NCBI RefSeq assembly: GCF_016919245.1
Contig: NZ_JAFEJA010000002.1
Span: 1,366,501-1,430,500, forward strand
Reading direction: 5' to 3'
Length of the DNA stretch: 64,000 bases
Origin: Streptomyces zhihengii
GTDB taxonomy: Bacteria > Actinomycetota > Actinomycetes > Streptomycetales > Streptomycetaceae
The notes under the pieces are model-generated. The model worked only from the letters and a program-made list of their open reading frames with translations. It did no database searches and was not told the DNA's origin. The stretch's first letter is position 1, and each line of letters begins with the position of its first letter. The position numbers were made by a program, and so were the translations under genes. Shown here in pieces: positions 1 to 9,035 of the stretch.

Positions 1-600
1 CCCGCCGTCCTGCGCACGCTGGCCGGCACCGGCCGCCGCCGTGCCGCCGCCCCGTCCCCGGCCGTGGGCGCCGACGACGCGAGCCTCGCCAGGCGGCTCG
101 CCGGCGCGGCCCCCGAGGAGCGCCGCCACGCGCTGCTCGAACTGGTCCGCACCCAGGCGGCGACGGTGCTGCGCCTGACCGACGCCGACGAGGTGGAGGA
201 GGACCGGCCCTTCCGCGAGGTCGGATTCGACTCCCTCACCGCCGTGGAGCTGCGCAACCGCATCAACTCCGCCACCGGCCTCGGGCTGCCGAGCACGGTC
301 ATCTTCCGGCACCCCACACCCGAACGGCTGGCCGACCGGCTGCTGACCGAGCTCTTCCCGCAGCCGGACACCCCCGATGCCGCCGCGGCCGTCCTCGCCG
401 ACATCGAACGGCTGCGCACCGCCGTCGCCGCGGTCGCGGGCGAGGACCGGGGCGCGGTGGCCGAGCGGCTGCGCCTGCTGCTGACGGAGGTCGGCGGCGC
501 CGACGACCTGCTGCGGTCCGGCGGGCACGACGACCTGGCCGCCGCCGCGGACGACGACGAGATCTTCGCCCTGATCGACAAGGAGCTGGAGGGCGAGTGA
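1..600 (+). CDS. Type I modular polyketide synthase, C-terminal fragment (ACP and docking region)
   Basis: The reading frame is open from base 1, so the gene begins before the window and only the last 199 codons are seen. They hold one acyl carrier protein domain with the motif GFDSLTAVELRNR. The serine of that motif (codon 232-234) is the usual phosphopantetheine attachment site. The following helix (TVIFRHPTPERLADRL) is typical of modular PKS ACPs. After the ACP comes about 80 acidic and Leu-rich residues ending in DKELEGE, which fits a C-terminal docking domain that hands the chain to the next PKS subunit. No thioesterase follows, so this is an internal or non-terminal subunit. It acts in the cytoplasm in polyketide assembly. 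The next genes are primary-metabolism types, so this is probably the edge of a cluster lying to the left. Confidence 0.93.
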   Translation, partial: PAVLRTLAGTGRRRAAAPSPAVGADDASLARRLAGAAPEERRHALLELVRTQAATVLRLTDADEVEEDRPFREVGFDSLTAVELRNRINSATGLGLPSTVIFRHPTPERLADRLLTELFPQPDTPDAAAAVLADIERLRTAVAAVAGEDRGAVAERLRLLLTEVGGADDLLRSGGHDDLAAAADDDEIFALIDKELEGE

Positions 601-640
601 CGGCCCGGCCCCCGCGTCGCCCGGTCCCCGTCCGGCTCCG

Positions 641-1315
641 TCAGCCGGCCGGGGGCTGGGCGACGCGCTGGAGGTAGGCGTCCCGGGACGGGATCAGGTG
701 GGCCCGGCAGGTCTCGGCGAGCAGCGCGGTGTCGGCGTCCTCCAGGGCCCTGATCATCGTCCAGTGCTCCTGCTGCGAACGGCGCTGGAACTGCGGTGAG
801 GTCGCGGTGACGGACCGGATGGCGTGGGTCATCTGCGCGTGCCGCGCGATGTCGCCTACCAGGGCCTCGTTGTCCGAGAGGGCGAACAGGGCCCGGTGGA
901 ACGCGGTGTTGGCGCGCACCACGCCGCGCAGGTCCCCCGCGTCGATCGCCTTGTCGTGCTCCCGCTGGACGGCGACGAGCTCCTCCAGCGCGCGCGGGGG
1001 AGCGGGCAGGCCGATCGTCCGGGCGCAGTGCACCTCCAGCAGCTCGCGCACCGCGTAGATGTCGTGCACCTCCTTCGCCGTGTACGCGCGGACGAAGGCG
1101 CCGACGTTCGGCCTGCGCACGGCGAGCCCGCGCGTCTCCAGCTCCTTCAGGGCGCTGCGGACGACATGCCTCTTCGCCGCGTAACGCTCCATCAGTTCGT
1201 CCTCCACCAGGCGCTCGCGCGGGTAGCGCAGGCCCAGGACGATCTCCTCCTCCAGCAGGTCGGTCACCTCGCCGCTGGAGGCCGCCCTGGGATCCGGTGC
1301 GTGCTCGGCTGTCAC
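641..1315 (-). CDS. GntR-family regulator, FadR/FCD subfamily
   Basis: This 224-residue DNA-binding regulator has an N-terminal winged helix (about residues 15-80; ERYAAKRHVVRSALKELETRGL is the recognition region). An all-helical FCD effector domain follows (about 85-215), with the HRALFALSDN segment and conserved histidines that usually bind a metal and a small carboxylate. The GTG start at 1315 is chosen because AAGGAGAG lies just upstream. It is divergent from the IlvD/Edd dehydratase with an intergenic gap of about 80 bases, so it most likely controls that gene and the following permease in response to a sugar acid. The effector is an inference. I see no strong palindrome in the short intergenic region. 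Confidence 0.9.
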   Translation of the reverse strand: MTAEHAPDPRAASSGEVTDLLEEEIVLGLRYPRERLVEDELMERYAAKRHVVRSALKELETRGLAVRRPNVGAFVRAYTAKEVHDIYAVRELLEVHCARTIGLPAPPRALEELVAVQREHDKAIDAGDLRGVVRANTAFHRALFALSDNEALVGDIARHAQMTHAIRSVTATSPQFQRRSQQEHWTMIRALEDADTALLAETCRAHLIPSRDAYLQRVAQPPAG

Positions 1316-1397
1316 GGAACCTGGCTCTCCTTCGCGTCACGGTGCCGGAGGGCCCATCTTCGCACGCCCCTTGCCCCGTCCCGGAGGCTGTGATTCC

Positions 1398-3185
1398 ATG
1401 CCCCGACCTACTTTCGATGAGATTATCAATAATCTGGAGGCAAGGGTGACGGCCGAGGACACGCCGGCGGCGGGACTGCGCGGCAACCTGGTCAGCTACG
1501 GCGACGACGAGTTCGCGCTGTTCCTGCGCAAGGCGTTCATCAAGGGCGCCGGATACACCGACGACGTGCTGGACCGGCCCGTGGTGGGGATCGTGAACAC
1601 GGGCAGCGGGTTCAACCCCTGCCACGGCAATATGCCCCAGCTGATCGAGGCCGTGAAGCGCGGGGTCATGCTCGACGGCGGATTCCCGGTGGAGTTCCCG
1701 ACCATCTCGCTGCACGAGTCCTTCTCCCACCCGACCAGCATGTTCCTGCGGAACCTGATGGCCATGGACACCGAGGAGATGATCCGCGCGCTGCCGGTCG
1801 ACGCCGTGGTGCTCATCGGCGGCTGCGACAAGACCGTCCCCGCCCAGCTCATGGGCGCCGCCTCGGCGGGCAAGCCGGCCGTCCAGCTCGTGACCGGGTC
1901 GATGCTCACGGGCTCCTACCGCGGCCGGACGGTCGGAGCCTGCACCGACTGCCGTGCGTTCTGGGGGCGTTTTCGCGCGGGCGAGCTCGACGAGAGCGAG
2001 ATCGGCGACGTCAACGGCCGCCTGGTCGGCAGCGTCGGCACCTGCTCGGTCGCCGGCACCGCCAGCACCATGGCCTGCGTGGCCGAGGCCGCCGGGATCG
2101 CACTGCCCGGCAGCGCCACCCCGCCCGCCGTGACCGCCGACCGCATGCGGATCGCCGAGCGGACGGGCCGCCGCGCGGTCGCCCTGACCCGCGACGGGCT
2201 GACGGTCGACCGGATCCTCACCCCCGCGGCCTTCGAGAACGCGCTGCGCGTGGTGCTCGCACTCGGCGGCTCCACCAACGCCCTGGTGCACCTGGCCGCC
2301 GTCGCCGGACGGCTCGGCTACCGCATGGACCTCGACGCCTTCGACCGGATGAGCCGCCAGACGCCAGTGCTGGTCGACCTCAAACCGGCCGGCGAGCACT
2401 ACATGGAGGACCTCCACCGGGCGGGCGGCGTCCCCCGCCTCCTGCACGAGCTGCGCGACCTGCTCGACCTGGACGCGCTGACGGTCACCGGACGCACCCT
2501 GGGCGAGGAACTCGACGACGCCCCGGCCCCGTTCGAGCAGGACGTGATCCGCCCGCTGGGCTCGCCGATCCACCCCGGCAGCGGACTCGCCGTCCTGCGC
2601 GGCAACCTCGCACCGGGCGGCGCGCTGATCAAGCAGGCCGCGGCCAGTCCCCGTCTCGTCGAACACCGGGGCCGGGCCGTGGTCTTCGAGGACGCGGCCG
2701 ACCTGGCCCGCCGGATCGACGACGAGGACCTCGACGTCACGGCCGACGACATCCTGGTCCTGAAGAACATCGGACCGCTCGGCGCCCCCGGCATGCCCGA
2801 GGCCGGATACATCCCGATCCCCAGGAAGCTCGCCCGCCAGGGCGTCAAGGACATGGTCCGCATCTCCGACGGACGCATGTCCGGCACCGCCGCCGGCACC
2901 ATCGTGCTGCACGTGTCACCCGAGGCCGCGCTCGGCGGCACCCTCGCCCATGTGCGCAACGGCGACACGATCCGCCTGAGCGTCTCGGAGCGGACGCTGC
3001 ACCTCGACGTCGGGGACGACGAACTCGCCGAGCGCGCACGGCTCTCCCCGGTGTCCGCACCGCCCACGCCCGCCCGCGGATACGCCCGCCTGTTCACCGA
3101 ACAGGTCACCCAGGCCGAGGAGGGCGTCGACTTCCGCTTCCTCCAGGCCGAGACCTTCCGCGGATCCGTTCCCCGCACCCGCTGA
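1398..3185 (+). CDS. IlvD/Edd-family dehydratase, probably a sugar-acid dehydratase
   Basis: This 595-residue Fe-S dehydratase removes water from a 2,3-dihydroxy acid. Cluster-binding regions are visible at GGCDKTVPAQLMGAAS (Cys143) and GTCSVAGTASTM (Cys216), with ACTDCR between them. The GGCDK and TASTM forms match the sugar-acid branch (arabonate/xylonate/gluconate-type) better than valine-pathway IlvD, which usually carries CGGMYTANTM. The C-terminal swivel domain contains SDGRMSGTAAG. The ATG at 1398 is preferred over an in-frame start 27 bases upstream because GGAGG sits 11 bases before it. The regulator upstream (GntR) and the GntP permease downstream support a role in uptake and catabolism of an aldonic acid. 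The substrate cannot be fixed from sequence. A valine/isoleucine role is the less likely alternative. Confidence 0.9.
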   Translation: MPRPTFDEIINNLEARVTAEDTPAAGLRGNLVSYGDDEFALFLRKAFIKGAGYTDDVLDRPVVGIVNTGSGFNPCHGNMPQLIEAVKRGVMLDGGFPVEFPTISLHESFSHPTSMFLRNLMAMDTEEMIRALPVDAVVLIGGCDKTVPAQLMGAASAGKPAVQLVTGSMLTGSYRGRTVGACTDCRAFWGRFRAGELDESEIGDVNGRLVGSVGTCSVAGTASTMACVAEAAGIALPGSATPPAVTADRMRIAERTGRRAVALTRDGLTVDRILTPAAFENALRVVLALGGSTNALVHLAAVAGRLGYRMDLDAFDRMSRQTPVLVDLKPAGEHYMEDLHRAGGVPRLLHELRDLLDLDALTVTGRTLGEELDDAPAPFEQDVIRPLGSPIHPGSGLAVLRGNLAPGGALIKQAAASPRLVEHRGRAVVFEDAADLARRIDDEDLDVTADDILVLKNIGPLGAPGMPEAGYIPIPRKLARQGVKDMVRISDGRMSGTAAGTIVLHVSPEAALGGTLAHVRNGDTIRLSVSERTLHLDVGDDELAERARLSPVSAPPTPARGYARLFTEQVTQAEEGVDFRFLQAETFRGSVPRTR

Positions 3186-3263
3186 CCCGGACCGGCCCCG
3201 CAGCCACCGGCCCCGCGCCCGCACCCGTTCTCCCCTCCACCGAGCCGCATCAACGGAGATGAC

Positions 3264-4713
3264 ATGGCCAGTTCGACGTGGACACTGACAGCCGCGGCAG
3301 CGGCGATCGCCCTCCTCCTGCTGTTGGTGATCAAGTTCAAGATGCAGGGAGTTCCTCGCCCTCCTCGTGACCACCCTCGCCTTCGGACTCGCCGTCGGCA
3401 CCAGCCCCCTCGCCCTGATCGACCTGGTCGTCGAGGAGATGGGCGGATCACTGGGCCAACTCGCCCTGGTGATCAGTCTCGGCGCGGTCTTCGGCACCGT
3501 GCTCCAGCAGGCGGGCGCGGCGGAGCGCATCGCGACGACGCTGGCCGGCAAGTTCTCCGACCGGAACATCGCCTGGGGCCTCGCCGCGGCCGGCTTCCTG
3601 GTGTCGATCTCGGTCTACATCGACGTCGCCATCGTCATCCTGGTGCCGATGCTCTACGGCATCGCCCAGCGCACCGGCAAGTCGCTGCTGTACTACGGCA
3701 TCCCCCTGTGCGCCGGCCTGAGCTGCGCCTACACCTTCATGCCGCCGTCGCCCGGACCGCTGGCCGCCGCCGGGATCATGGACGCCGACCTCGGCCTCGT
3801 CATCCTCTTCGGCATCCTGTGCGGCATCCCCGCGGTCGTCGTCGGCGGACCGCTGTTCGGCCGGCTGATCGCCCGGCGCATCTTCGTCCCCGTGCCCGCC
3901 CACCTCCAGGTCGCGGGCGTCACCGGCGGCGGCAGCGGCACGACCGGGGGCGAGGTGACCGAGGACGGTGCGGGCGAGGGCGGTACGGGCCGGGACGACG
4001 GCGGCCCCGGCCACGCCGGGAAGCCGGAGGAGAGGGTGCTGCCCGGCTTCGGCGCCGTCGTCGGCGCCCTGCTGCTTCCCCTGACCCTGATCGTGCTCGG
4101 CACCGTCGGCGACAAGGCCCTCGGCGAGGACTCGGCATGGGGCACGGCCCTCGCCTTCGTCGGCCACCCGGTCATCGCGCTGCTGCTCACCTGCCTCTAC
4201 ACGCTGTGGTTCTTCGGCCTGCGCCGCGGTGCCACCACGGCGGAGCTGCGCGAACTCGCCGGCTCGGCGCTCGGCCCCGCGGGCCAGATCATCCTGATCA
4301 CGGGGGCCGGCGGCGCCTTCGGCGGTGTGCTCGTCGAATCGGGACTGGGCACGGTCCTCGCCGAGTCGATGAAGGACGCGGGCATCCCCCTGGCCGTCTT
4401 CGGCTTCCTCACCGCGTCGGTCATGCGCATCTGCCAGGGCTCCGGAATGATCGCCATGATCACCGGCGCCACCTTCAGCGCACCGCTGGCCCACGCCATG
4501 AACGCCGGCTCGGCCCAGATCGCCCTGACCACGATCGCGATCGCCTGCGGGGGAGCGGCGTTCTCCCACGTCAACGACTCCGGCTTCTGGATGGCCAACC
4601 GCTACTTCGGCATGTCGGTGGCGGACACGCTCAAGTCCTGGACGGTCATGAAGACGGCCGTCGGCTGCACCGGCTTCGCCACGGTCCTTCTCGTGGGAGT
4701 CTTCGTCAACTGA
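3264..4713 (+). pseudogene. gntP: GntP-family gluconate/sugar-acid permease, one-base frameshift
   Basis: This is an inner-membrane H+ symporter of the GntP family with about 12 to 14 membrane segments. It starts at ATG 3264, and the first helix (ALLLLLVIKFKMQ) ends at 3347. The family normally continues with a segment like EFLALLVTTLAFGL, and that segment is present but in another frame from 3349. The span is 1450 nt, one more than a multiple of three. Removing one G from the GGG at 3347-3349 restores a 482-residue protein of normal length. Without that correction only a GTG at 3367 could start translation, which would lose the first helix. A hydrophilic Gly/Glu-rich loop lies near 3930-4030. 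It follows the dehydratase by 78 bases and is likely co-transcribed. The extra G may be a sequencing error or a real lesion. Confidence 0.85.
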
Positions 4714-4869
4714 CCGTCGACCGACGGTAGGCCGCCCCTCGGCCACCCGTCGGCTGCGCCTCGCCCGCCCGGTCGCCGGGCAGTCGCGGACACGACGCCG
4801 ACAGGCCGCCCCGGGTGACCGCCGGGGTCCGCCGGGCGACCGGGCACGCGCCGGCCCCGGCGTGGCCCG

Positions 4870-5802
4870 TCACTCGTCGGTGTCGTCGCCCTCGTCGTCC
4901 GCGCCCTCGTCCACCCGGTGGGGCACCAGGGCGATCGCCGCGTCGGCGAAGTGGAGGGTCGCGTGGGCGACATGCCCCAGATAGCGGCTGCGGGGCCGGG
5001 CGCGGCGGCCGACGACCAGGAGCTGGGCCGCGGCCGCGAGGGTCACCAGCATCTCCGACGCGGGACCGAGTTCGACGTGTTCCACCACGGTCACCTGCGG
5101 ATAGCGCCTGCGCCACGGTTCCAGCAGCGTCGCCAGATCGTGGCGGTGCACCTCCTCCAGACCGCCCAGTTCGTCCGACCGCCCGAGCAGCCCGGGCTCG
5201 TAGGTGAACAGGGTGGGCAGGTTCCAGGCACGGGCCGCGCGCAGCGGGGCCCCGCGTGCGGCGGCGGTCCGGAAGGCGAAGTCCAGGACGCCTTCGGCCT
5301 CCTCCGCCTGGGGCACACCGGCGACGATCTCGCCGTCCTGCGGGCGGCGGCTCGCCGTGCCGCCGCGGATCATGACCACCGGGCAGGCGGCCCGGCCGAG
5401 GACGCGCAGCCCGACCGACCCGAGCAGGAAGCCCGTCACCGGGCCCGGCCTGCGGGAGCCGAGCACGAGCATCAGGGCGCCTTGGCCGCGCTCGACGAGC
5501 AGGTCCGCCTCCGGCTGCGCCACCACCTCGCCGCTCACCTCGACGTCGGCGAAGTGTTCGCGCACCCACGCCAGCGAGTCGTCCAGCAGCCGCCGCGCGG
5601 CCCGGCGCTCGTCCTCGATGTCGCCCGAGAGCATCCTGTTGTAGCCGAACTGCGGGACGTGGCCGTGCAGCAGCACCATCGGCGCATCGAGCCGCCGGGC
5701 CTCCCCGGCGGCCCAGCCGGCCGCGATCAGGCTGTCGGACGTGCCGTCCACTCCGACGACGACGGGCTGTCGCACACCGTCCCCCTGTCTCGTGGGATCC
5801 AT
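4870..5802 (-). CDS. Universal stress protein with two tandem UspA domains
   Basis: The 310-residue cytoplasmic protein has two UspA domains, at about residues 12-155 and 160-300. The first begins with VVVGVDGTSDSLIAAGWA and ends with LVLGSRRPG-x9-GSVGLRVL-x5-PVVMIRGG. This is the G2XG9G(S/T)-type nucleotide loop of ATP-binding Usp proteins. The second has VAGVPQAEEAEGVLDFAF and LLVVGRRARPRSRYLGHVAHATL, a less canonical loop. The start is taken at ATG 5802; a GTG a few codons inside is possible. It is a single gene convergent with the permease. Tandem Usp proteins of this length are common in Streptomyces and are often induced by hypoxia or stress; I see no specific promoter here. Confidence 0.9.
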   Translation of the reverse strand: MDPTRQGDGVRQPVVVGVDGTSDSLIAAGWAAGEARRLDAPMVLLHGHVPQFGYNRMLSGDIEDERRAARRLLDDSLAWVREHFADVEVSGEVVAQPEADLLVERGQGALMLVLGSRRPGPVTGFLLGSVGLRVLGRAACPVVMIRGGTASRRPQDGEIVAGVPQAEEAEGVLDFAFRTAAARGAPLRAARAWNLPTLFTYEPGLLGRSDELGGLEEVHRHDLATLLEPWRRRYPQVTVVEHVELGPASEMLVTLAAAAQLLVVGRRARPRSRYLGHVAHATLHFADAAIALVPHRVDEGADDEGDDTDE

Positions 5803-5907
5803 GACGCCCGGGCCGGCGGCCCCGTCACCCTTCCAGGGTGCGCAGCAAACAGGGCGCCTGCCACCCGTGCTGCCCGGTGCCCGGCGCCGTGCGCTCCGTG
5901 ACGGGCG

Positions 5908-7227
5908 TCAGCCTCCGTAGACCGGTTCCGACTCGTGCAGGGTGTCCGCCAGGTCGCGGGCGAAGGCGCGCGCCTCGTCGGGGGTGAGGGAGGCGGTGGT
6001 GACGCGGACGGCCGGCGGGGAGGCGATGCGGAAGCGGGTCCCGGCCGCCGTCCACCAGCCGCGGGTGCGCAGGCCGTTGACGGTGGCCGACTCGTCCCGG
6101 ACGGGGACCCACACATTGAGGCCGCTCACCCCGCGGGAGCCGACGCCGTGCCGCGCGAGCTCGGCGCGCAGCGCCTCACGGCGGACGGTGTAGGTCTCGG
6201 CCGCCCGGCTCACCAGACGTGTCGTGGCGGGATCGGTGAGCAGGTCCGCGACGGTGCTCTGGAGGATGTGGCTCACCCACCCCGAGGTCAGCAGCATCCG
6301 CCCGTCGTGGCGCGCGAGGGTGGCGGGGTCGCAGGCCAGGGCCGCCCAGCGCAGGTCGATGCCCAGGTGCTTCGAGACGGTGCGCACCTGGGCCCAGCGG
6401 GGGAGCCCGCCGGAGGCCAGCGTCACGGCGGGCGCGCCGGAGATCTCGGCGTTGTGGTCGTCCTCCACCACCAGGACGTCGGGGTGGTCGCGCAGGACCC
6501 CGAGCAGCGCCTCCCGGCGCGCGGGGGTGAAGCGGGCGCCGAGCGGGCTCTGGCCGCGCGGGCTGCACACCAGCGCCCGCGCCCCGGCGCGCAGCGCCGA
6601 GCGCAGGCCCTCGGGGCGCATGCCCTCGTCGTCGACCTCGACGGGCAGCATCCGCATCCCGAGCGCCGGGACGAGGTCGAGCAGATGGTGGAAGCCGGGA
6701 TCCTCCACGGCCACGGCGTCGCCGGGCCGCAGCCCGGTGGCGAGCAGCCGTCCGATGCAGTCGAGGGCGCCGTGGGCGAAGGTCACGGCCTCGGCGGGCA
6801 CACCGTCGCGGGCGAACCAGGCGCGGGCGGCCTCCTCCAGCGCGGGCAGGCGGGGCGCGGCGCGGTGCGAGCCGGGCACGGGCTCCAGCCGGGCCGGGGG
6901 GCGCAGCACCGGGAGGCAGGCCGGGTCGGGATGGCCTCCCGCCAGATCCCGCAGCCCGGCGGGCACCTTCGGGGGTCGCCGGGAGGCGACGGCGGGCGCG
7001 GCCGCGACGACCGTGCCGCCGCGCCCCAGCGTCCGGACCACCCCGCGGTCGCGCAGTTCCTTGTAGGCGGCCGCGACCGTGCCGGCGCTGACGCCCAGCT
7101 CCCCGGCCAGCCGGCGCACGGGGGGCAGGGCGGCGCCGGGCCCGAGCGCGCCGGCGCTCACACCGTTCTCGACGGAGGCCGCGATCTCCCTGGCCGTTCC
7201 GCCGGTGATCCCATATTGTTCTGCCAC
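5908..7227 (-). CDS. MocR-family regulator (GntR winged helix fused to aminotransferase fold)
   Basis: The 439-residue protein joins an N-terminal winged helix (about residues 1-75; LPPVRRLAGELGVSAGTVAAAYKELRDRG) to a class I aminotransferase-like domain. The latter contains the PLP lysine motif TVSKHLGIDLRWA and the upstream segments VAVEDPGFHHLLDLVP and VVEDDHNAEI. Such regulators sense PLP or an amino-acid adduct and do not usually catalyse transamination. The GTG start at 7227 places the helix-turn-helix at the usual distance from the N-terminus; the frame stays open far upstream only because of high GC. It is divergent from the MFS transporter at 7300, with a TGTA-N4-TACA palindrome in the gap, so it most likely controls that exporter. 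Confidence 0.9.
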   Translation of the reverse strand: MAEQYGITGGTAREIAASVENGVSAGALGPGAALPPVRRLAGELGVSAGTVAAAYKELRDRGVVRTLGRGGTVVAAAPAVASRRPPKVPAGLRDLAGGHPDPACLPVLRPPARLEPVPGSHRAAPRLPALEEAARAWFARDGVPAEAVTFAHGALDCIGRLLATGLRPGDAVAVEDPGFHHLLDLVPALGMRMLPVEVDDEGMRPEGLRSALRAGARALVCSPRGQSPLGARFTPARREALLGVLRDHPDVLVVEDDHNAEISGAPAVTLASGGLPRWAQVRTVSKHLGIDLRWAALACDPATLARHDGRMLLTSGWVSHILQSTVADLLTDPATTRLVSRAAETYTVRREALRAELARHGVGSRGVSGLNVWVPVRDESATVNGLRTRGWWTAAGTRFRIASPPAVRVTTASLTPDEARAFARDLADTLHESEPVYGG

Positions 7228-7238
7228 AGAAGCAAGTC

Positions 7239-7250
7239 TGTACCGATACA
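7239..7250. promoter_or_regulatory. Putative MocR operator between regulator and MFS gene
   Basis: TGTACCGATACA forms a TGTA-N4-TACA palindrome and sits in a relatively AT-rich patch (about 7210-7262), only 12 bases upstream of the regulator start. A second TCTGT half-site follows at about 7256-7260. The location between divergent genes and the sharp base-composition change suggest an autoregulatory operator. This is inferred; no footprint is known to me. Confidence 0.5.
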
Positions 7251-7299
7251 AAAGATCTGTCAACGTCCGGCGCGACCGCCGGGCGTGGAGGGGGGACGG

Positions 7300-8592
7300 A
7301 TGCAGCCGAAGCAGGGCCGCACACCGCTCGTACGGCGTATCGCCACGGCGATACCCGGGGGCCGGGACGGCAGACGGATGCTGCTGGTCGCCGTCGTCGA
7401 CAAGATCGGCACCGGACTGTGGGCCGGCGCCTCGACCCTGTACTTCGTCTACGTCGCGCATCTGTCGATCGGTCAGATCGGCACCCTGATGGGAGTCGCG
7501 GGCGTCCTCGGCATCGCCGGCCCCCCGCTGGCGGGCCGGCTGGCCGACCGCTTCCCCGTGACACGCCTGCTGGTCGTCGCCCAGCTCGCCCGGGGCGCGG
7601 CCCTCGCGGCCCTGCTGACCACCCACGACTTCCTGCCGCTGATGCTGTACTCGGCACTGGGCGCCCTGCCCGACCGCGCCTCCAGCGTGCTCACCAAACT
7701 GTTCGCGGCACGCGTCGCCGGACCGCGGCGCGTGCGCTACCAGGCGATCCAGCGCACGGCGGTCAACATCGGATGGGCCGTCGGCGGAGCCGGCGCCGCG
7801 GCCGTCCTCACCGTCGGCACCGCCACCGCCTACCAGGTACTGCTCCTCGGCAACGTCGCGTCCTACCTCGCCGTCGCCGCGATCACCCTCACCTGCGCCG
7901 AACCCACCGCGCCCGGCCTGGTCGTGACCACCTCCGGCACCGCCCCGGACGCGCCCGTACGGCCGGCCACACCGTGGCGCGACCGCCGGTACCTGGGATT
8001 CACCGCGACGGAGGTCTGGCTGTTCCTCGACGACAGCGTGCTCCAGGTCGGCTTCCCGCTCTGGATCGTCCACGCCACCGAGGCCCCCGTCGGCCTCGCG
8101 CCCCTGATCCTGGTCCTGAACAGCGTCATGGTGGTCGCACTCCAGGTGCCGCTGTCCCGCTTCGCCGGGACGACCGCAGAGGCCCGCCGCCTGCTCCTGC
8201 CGCTCGGCGCCGCCTTCCTCGCCGGCGGCGTGGCGCTCGCCGCCTCGACACGGGGCGGCCCGTGGTTCGCGACCAGCGCCGTCCTCCTCGCGGGCGCCGC
8301 CTTCACCCTGGCCGAGATCCTGCACTCGCTGACCTCCTGGGAACTCTCCGTCGCCCTCGCCCCCGCCGAAGCGCAGGGCGCCTACGTCGGCGTGCACGGC
8401 CTCGCCCAGTCCGCCCAGCGCAGCCTCGGCCCGCTCGTGGTCGGGGCCGCCGTCACCGCCGGCGCGGCGGCCTGGCCGCTCCTCGGCGCGACACTCCTCA
8501 CGGCCTGCCTCGTCCAGCACCGCCTGGTCCGGCCGCGCGAGCCGGTCCGGCCGGTATCCGGAAAACGAAGCCTCGGGGCTCCTCAGGTGTGA
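7300..8592 (+). CDS. MFS transporter
   Basis: The 430-residue membrane protein has about 12 predicted segments in two six-helix halves. The cytoplasmic loop GPPLAGRLADRFPVTRLLV between helices 2 and 3 is the major-facilitator motif A region. A charged central loop (about residues 205-230) separates the halves. The ATG at 7300 follows a GGAGGGGGG ribosome-binding site. Its divergent arrangement with the MocR regulator suggests inducible export of a small molecule or drug; the substrate is unknown. It ends 71 bases before the STAS gene. Confidence 0.88.
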   Translation: MQPKQGRTPLVRRIATAIPGGRDGRRMLLVAVVDKIGTGLWAGASTLYFVYVAHLSIGQIGTLMGVAGVLGIAGPPLAGRLADRFPVTRLLVVAQLARGAALAALLTTHDFLPLMLYSALGALPDRASSVLTKLFAARVAGPRRVRYQAIQRTAVNIGWAVGGAGAAAVLTVGTATAYQVLLLGNVASYLAVAAITLTCAEPTAPGLVVTTSGTAPDAPVRPATPWRDRRYLGFTATEVWLFLDDSVLQVGFPLWIVHATEAPVGLAPLILVLNSVMVVALQVPLSRFAGTTAEARRLLLPLGAAFLAGGVALAASTRGGPWFATSAVLLAGAAFTLAEILHSLTSWELSVALAPAEAQGAYVGVHGLAQSAQRSLGPLVVGAAVTAGAAAWPLLGATLLTACLVQHRLVRPREPVRPVSGKRSLGAPQV

Positions 8593-8663
8593 CGTGGTGT
8601 CACGGGGCAGAAGCCGAGGGCGGGGGACAGGAGAGGCGGGGGAGCGAAAGGGGCCGTGACCGT

Positions 8664-9035
8664 ATGAGACAGCGTGCGCACGAGTCGGCGACCGTCGGTG
8701 TGCGGAGTGACGACGGCGGCGGGGTACGGCTGGTGCTGGCGGGCGAGTTCGACGTCGCGACCGCCCCTCTGGTGGGCGACGCCCTGCGGGAGGTCCCGGT
8801 CGCCGTCCGGCGGGTGGTGGTCGACTGCCGCGCCGTAGCCTTCGCCGACTGCGCGCTGCTGAGGGTGCTGCTTCCCGCCCGGACGTCCCTGGTCCTGCTG
8901 GGGCCGCTGCCCTCGGTGATGAACCGGATGCTCGTGCACTCCGGGACGCGGAAGCTGTTCACGATAGTCGACGACACGGCACCGGGCGGCCGGCTGCCGC
9001 CGGGCCCGTGCCTCAGCGGGGGAGCGTCCAGATGA
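8664..9035 (+). CDS. STAS-domain protein (anti-sigma factor antagonist-like)
   Basis: This 123-residue cytoplasmic protein is a single STAS domain: VRLVLAGEFDVATAPLV (strand 1), RRVVVDCRAVAFADCALLRVLL (the region that carries the phosphorylatable residue in SpoIIAA-type proteins) and SLVLLGPLPSVMNRML. The usual DxSG(V/I)xFIDSSG pattern is altered to DCRAVAFADCALLRV. The normal serine is replaced by Cys or Ala, so regulation by phosphorylation may be lost. No anti-sigma kinase is next to it. Its 3' end overlaps the convergent WD40 gene by 23 bases. The role is probably partner-switching; the partner is unknown. Confidence 0.8.
   Translation: MRQRAHESATVGVRSDDGGGVRLVLAGEFDVATAPLVGDALREVPVAVRRVVVDCRAVAFADCALLRVLLPARTSLVLLGPLPSVMNRMLVHSGTRKLFTIVDDTAPGGRLPPGPCLSGGASR

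Noticed and set aside
1398-3185. Valine/isoleucine biosynthesis IlvD
   Set aside because: The cluster motifs and the GntR/GntP neighbours fit a sugar-acid dehydratase; kept only as an alternative.
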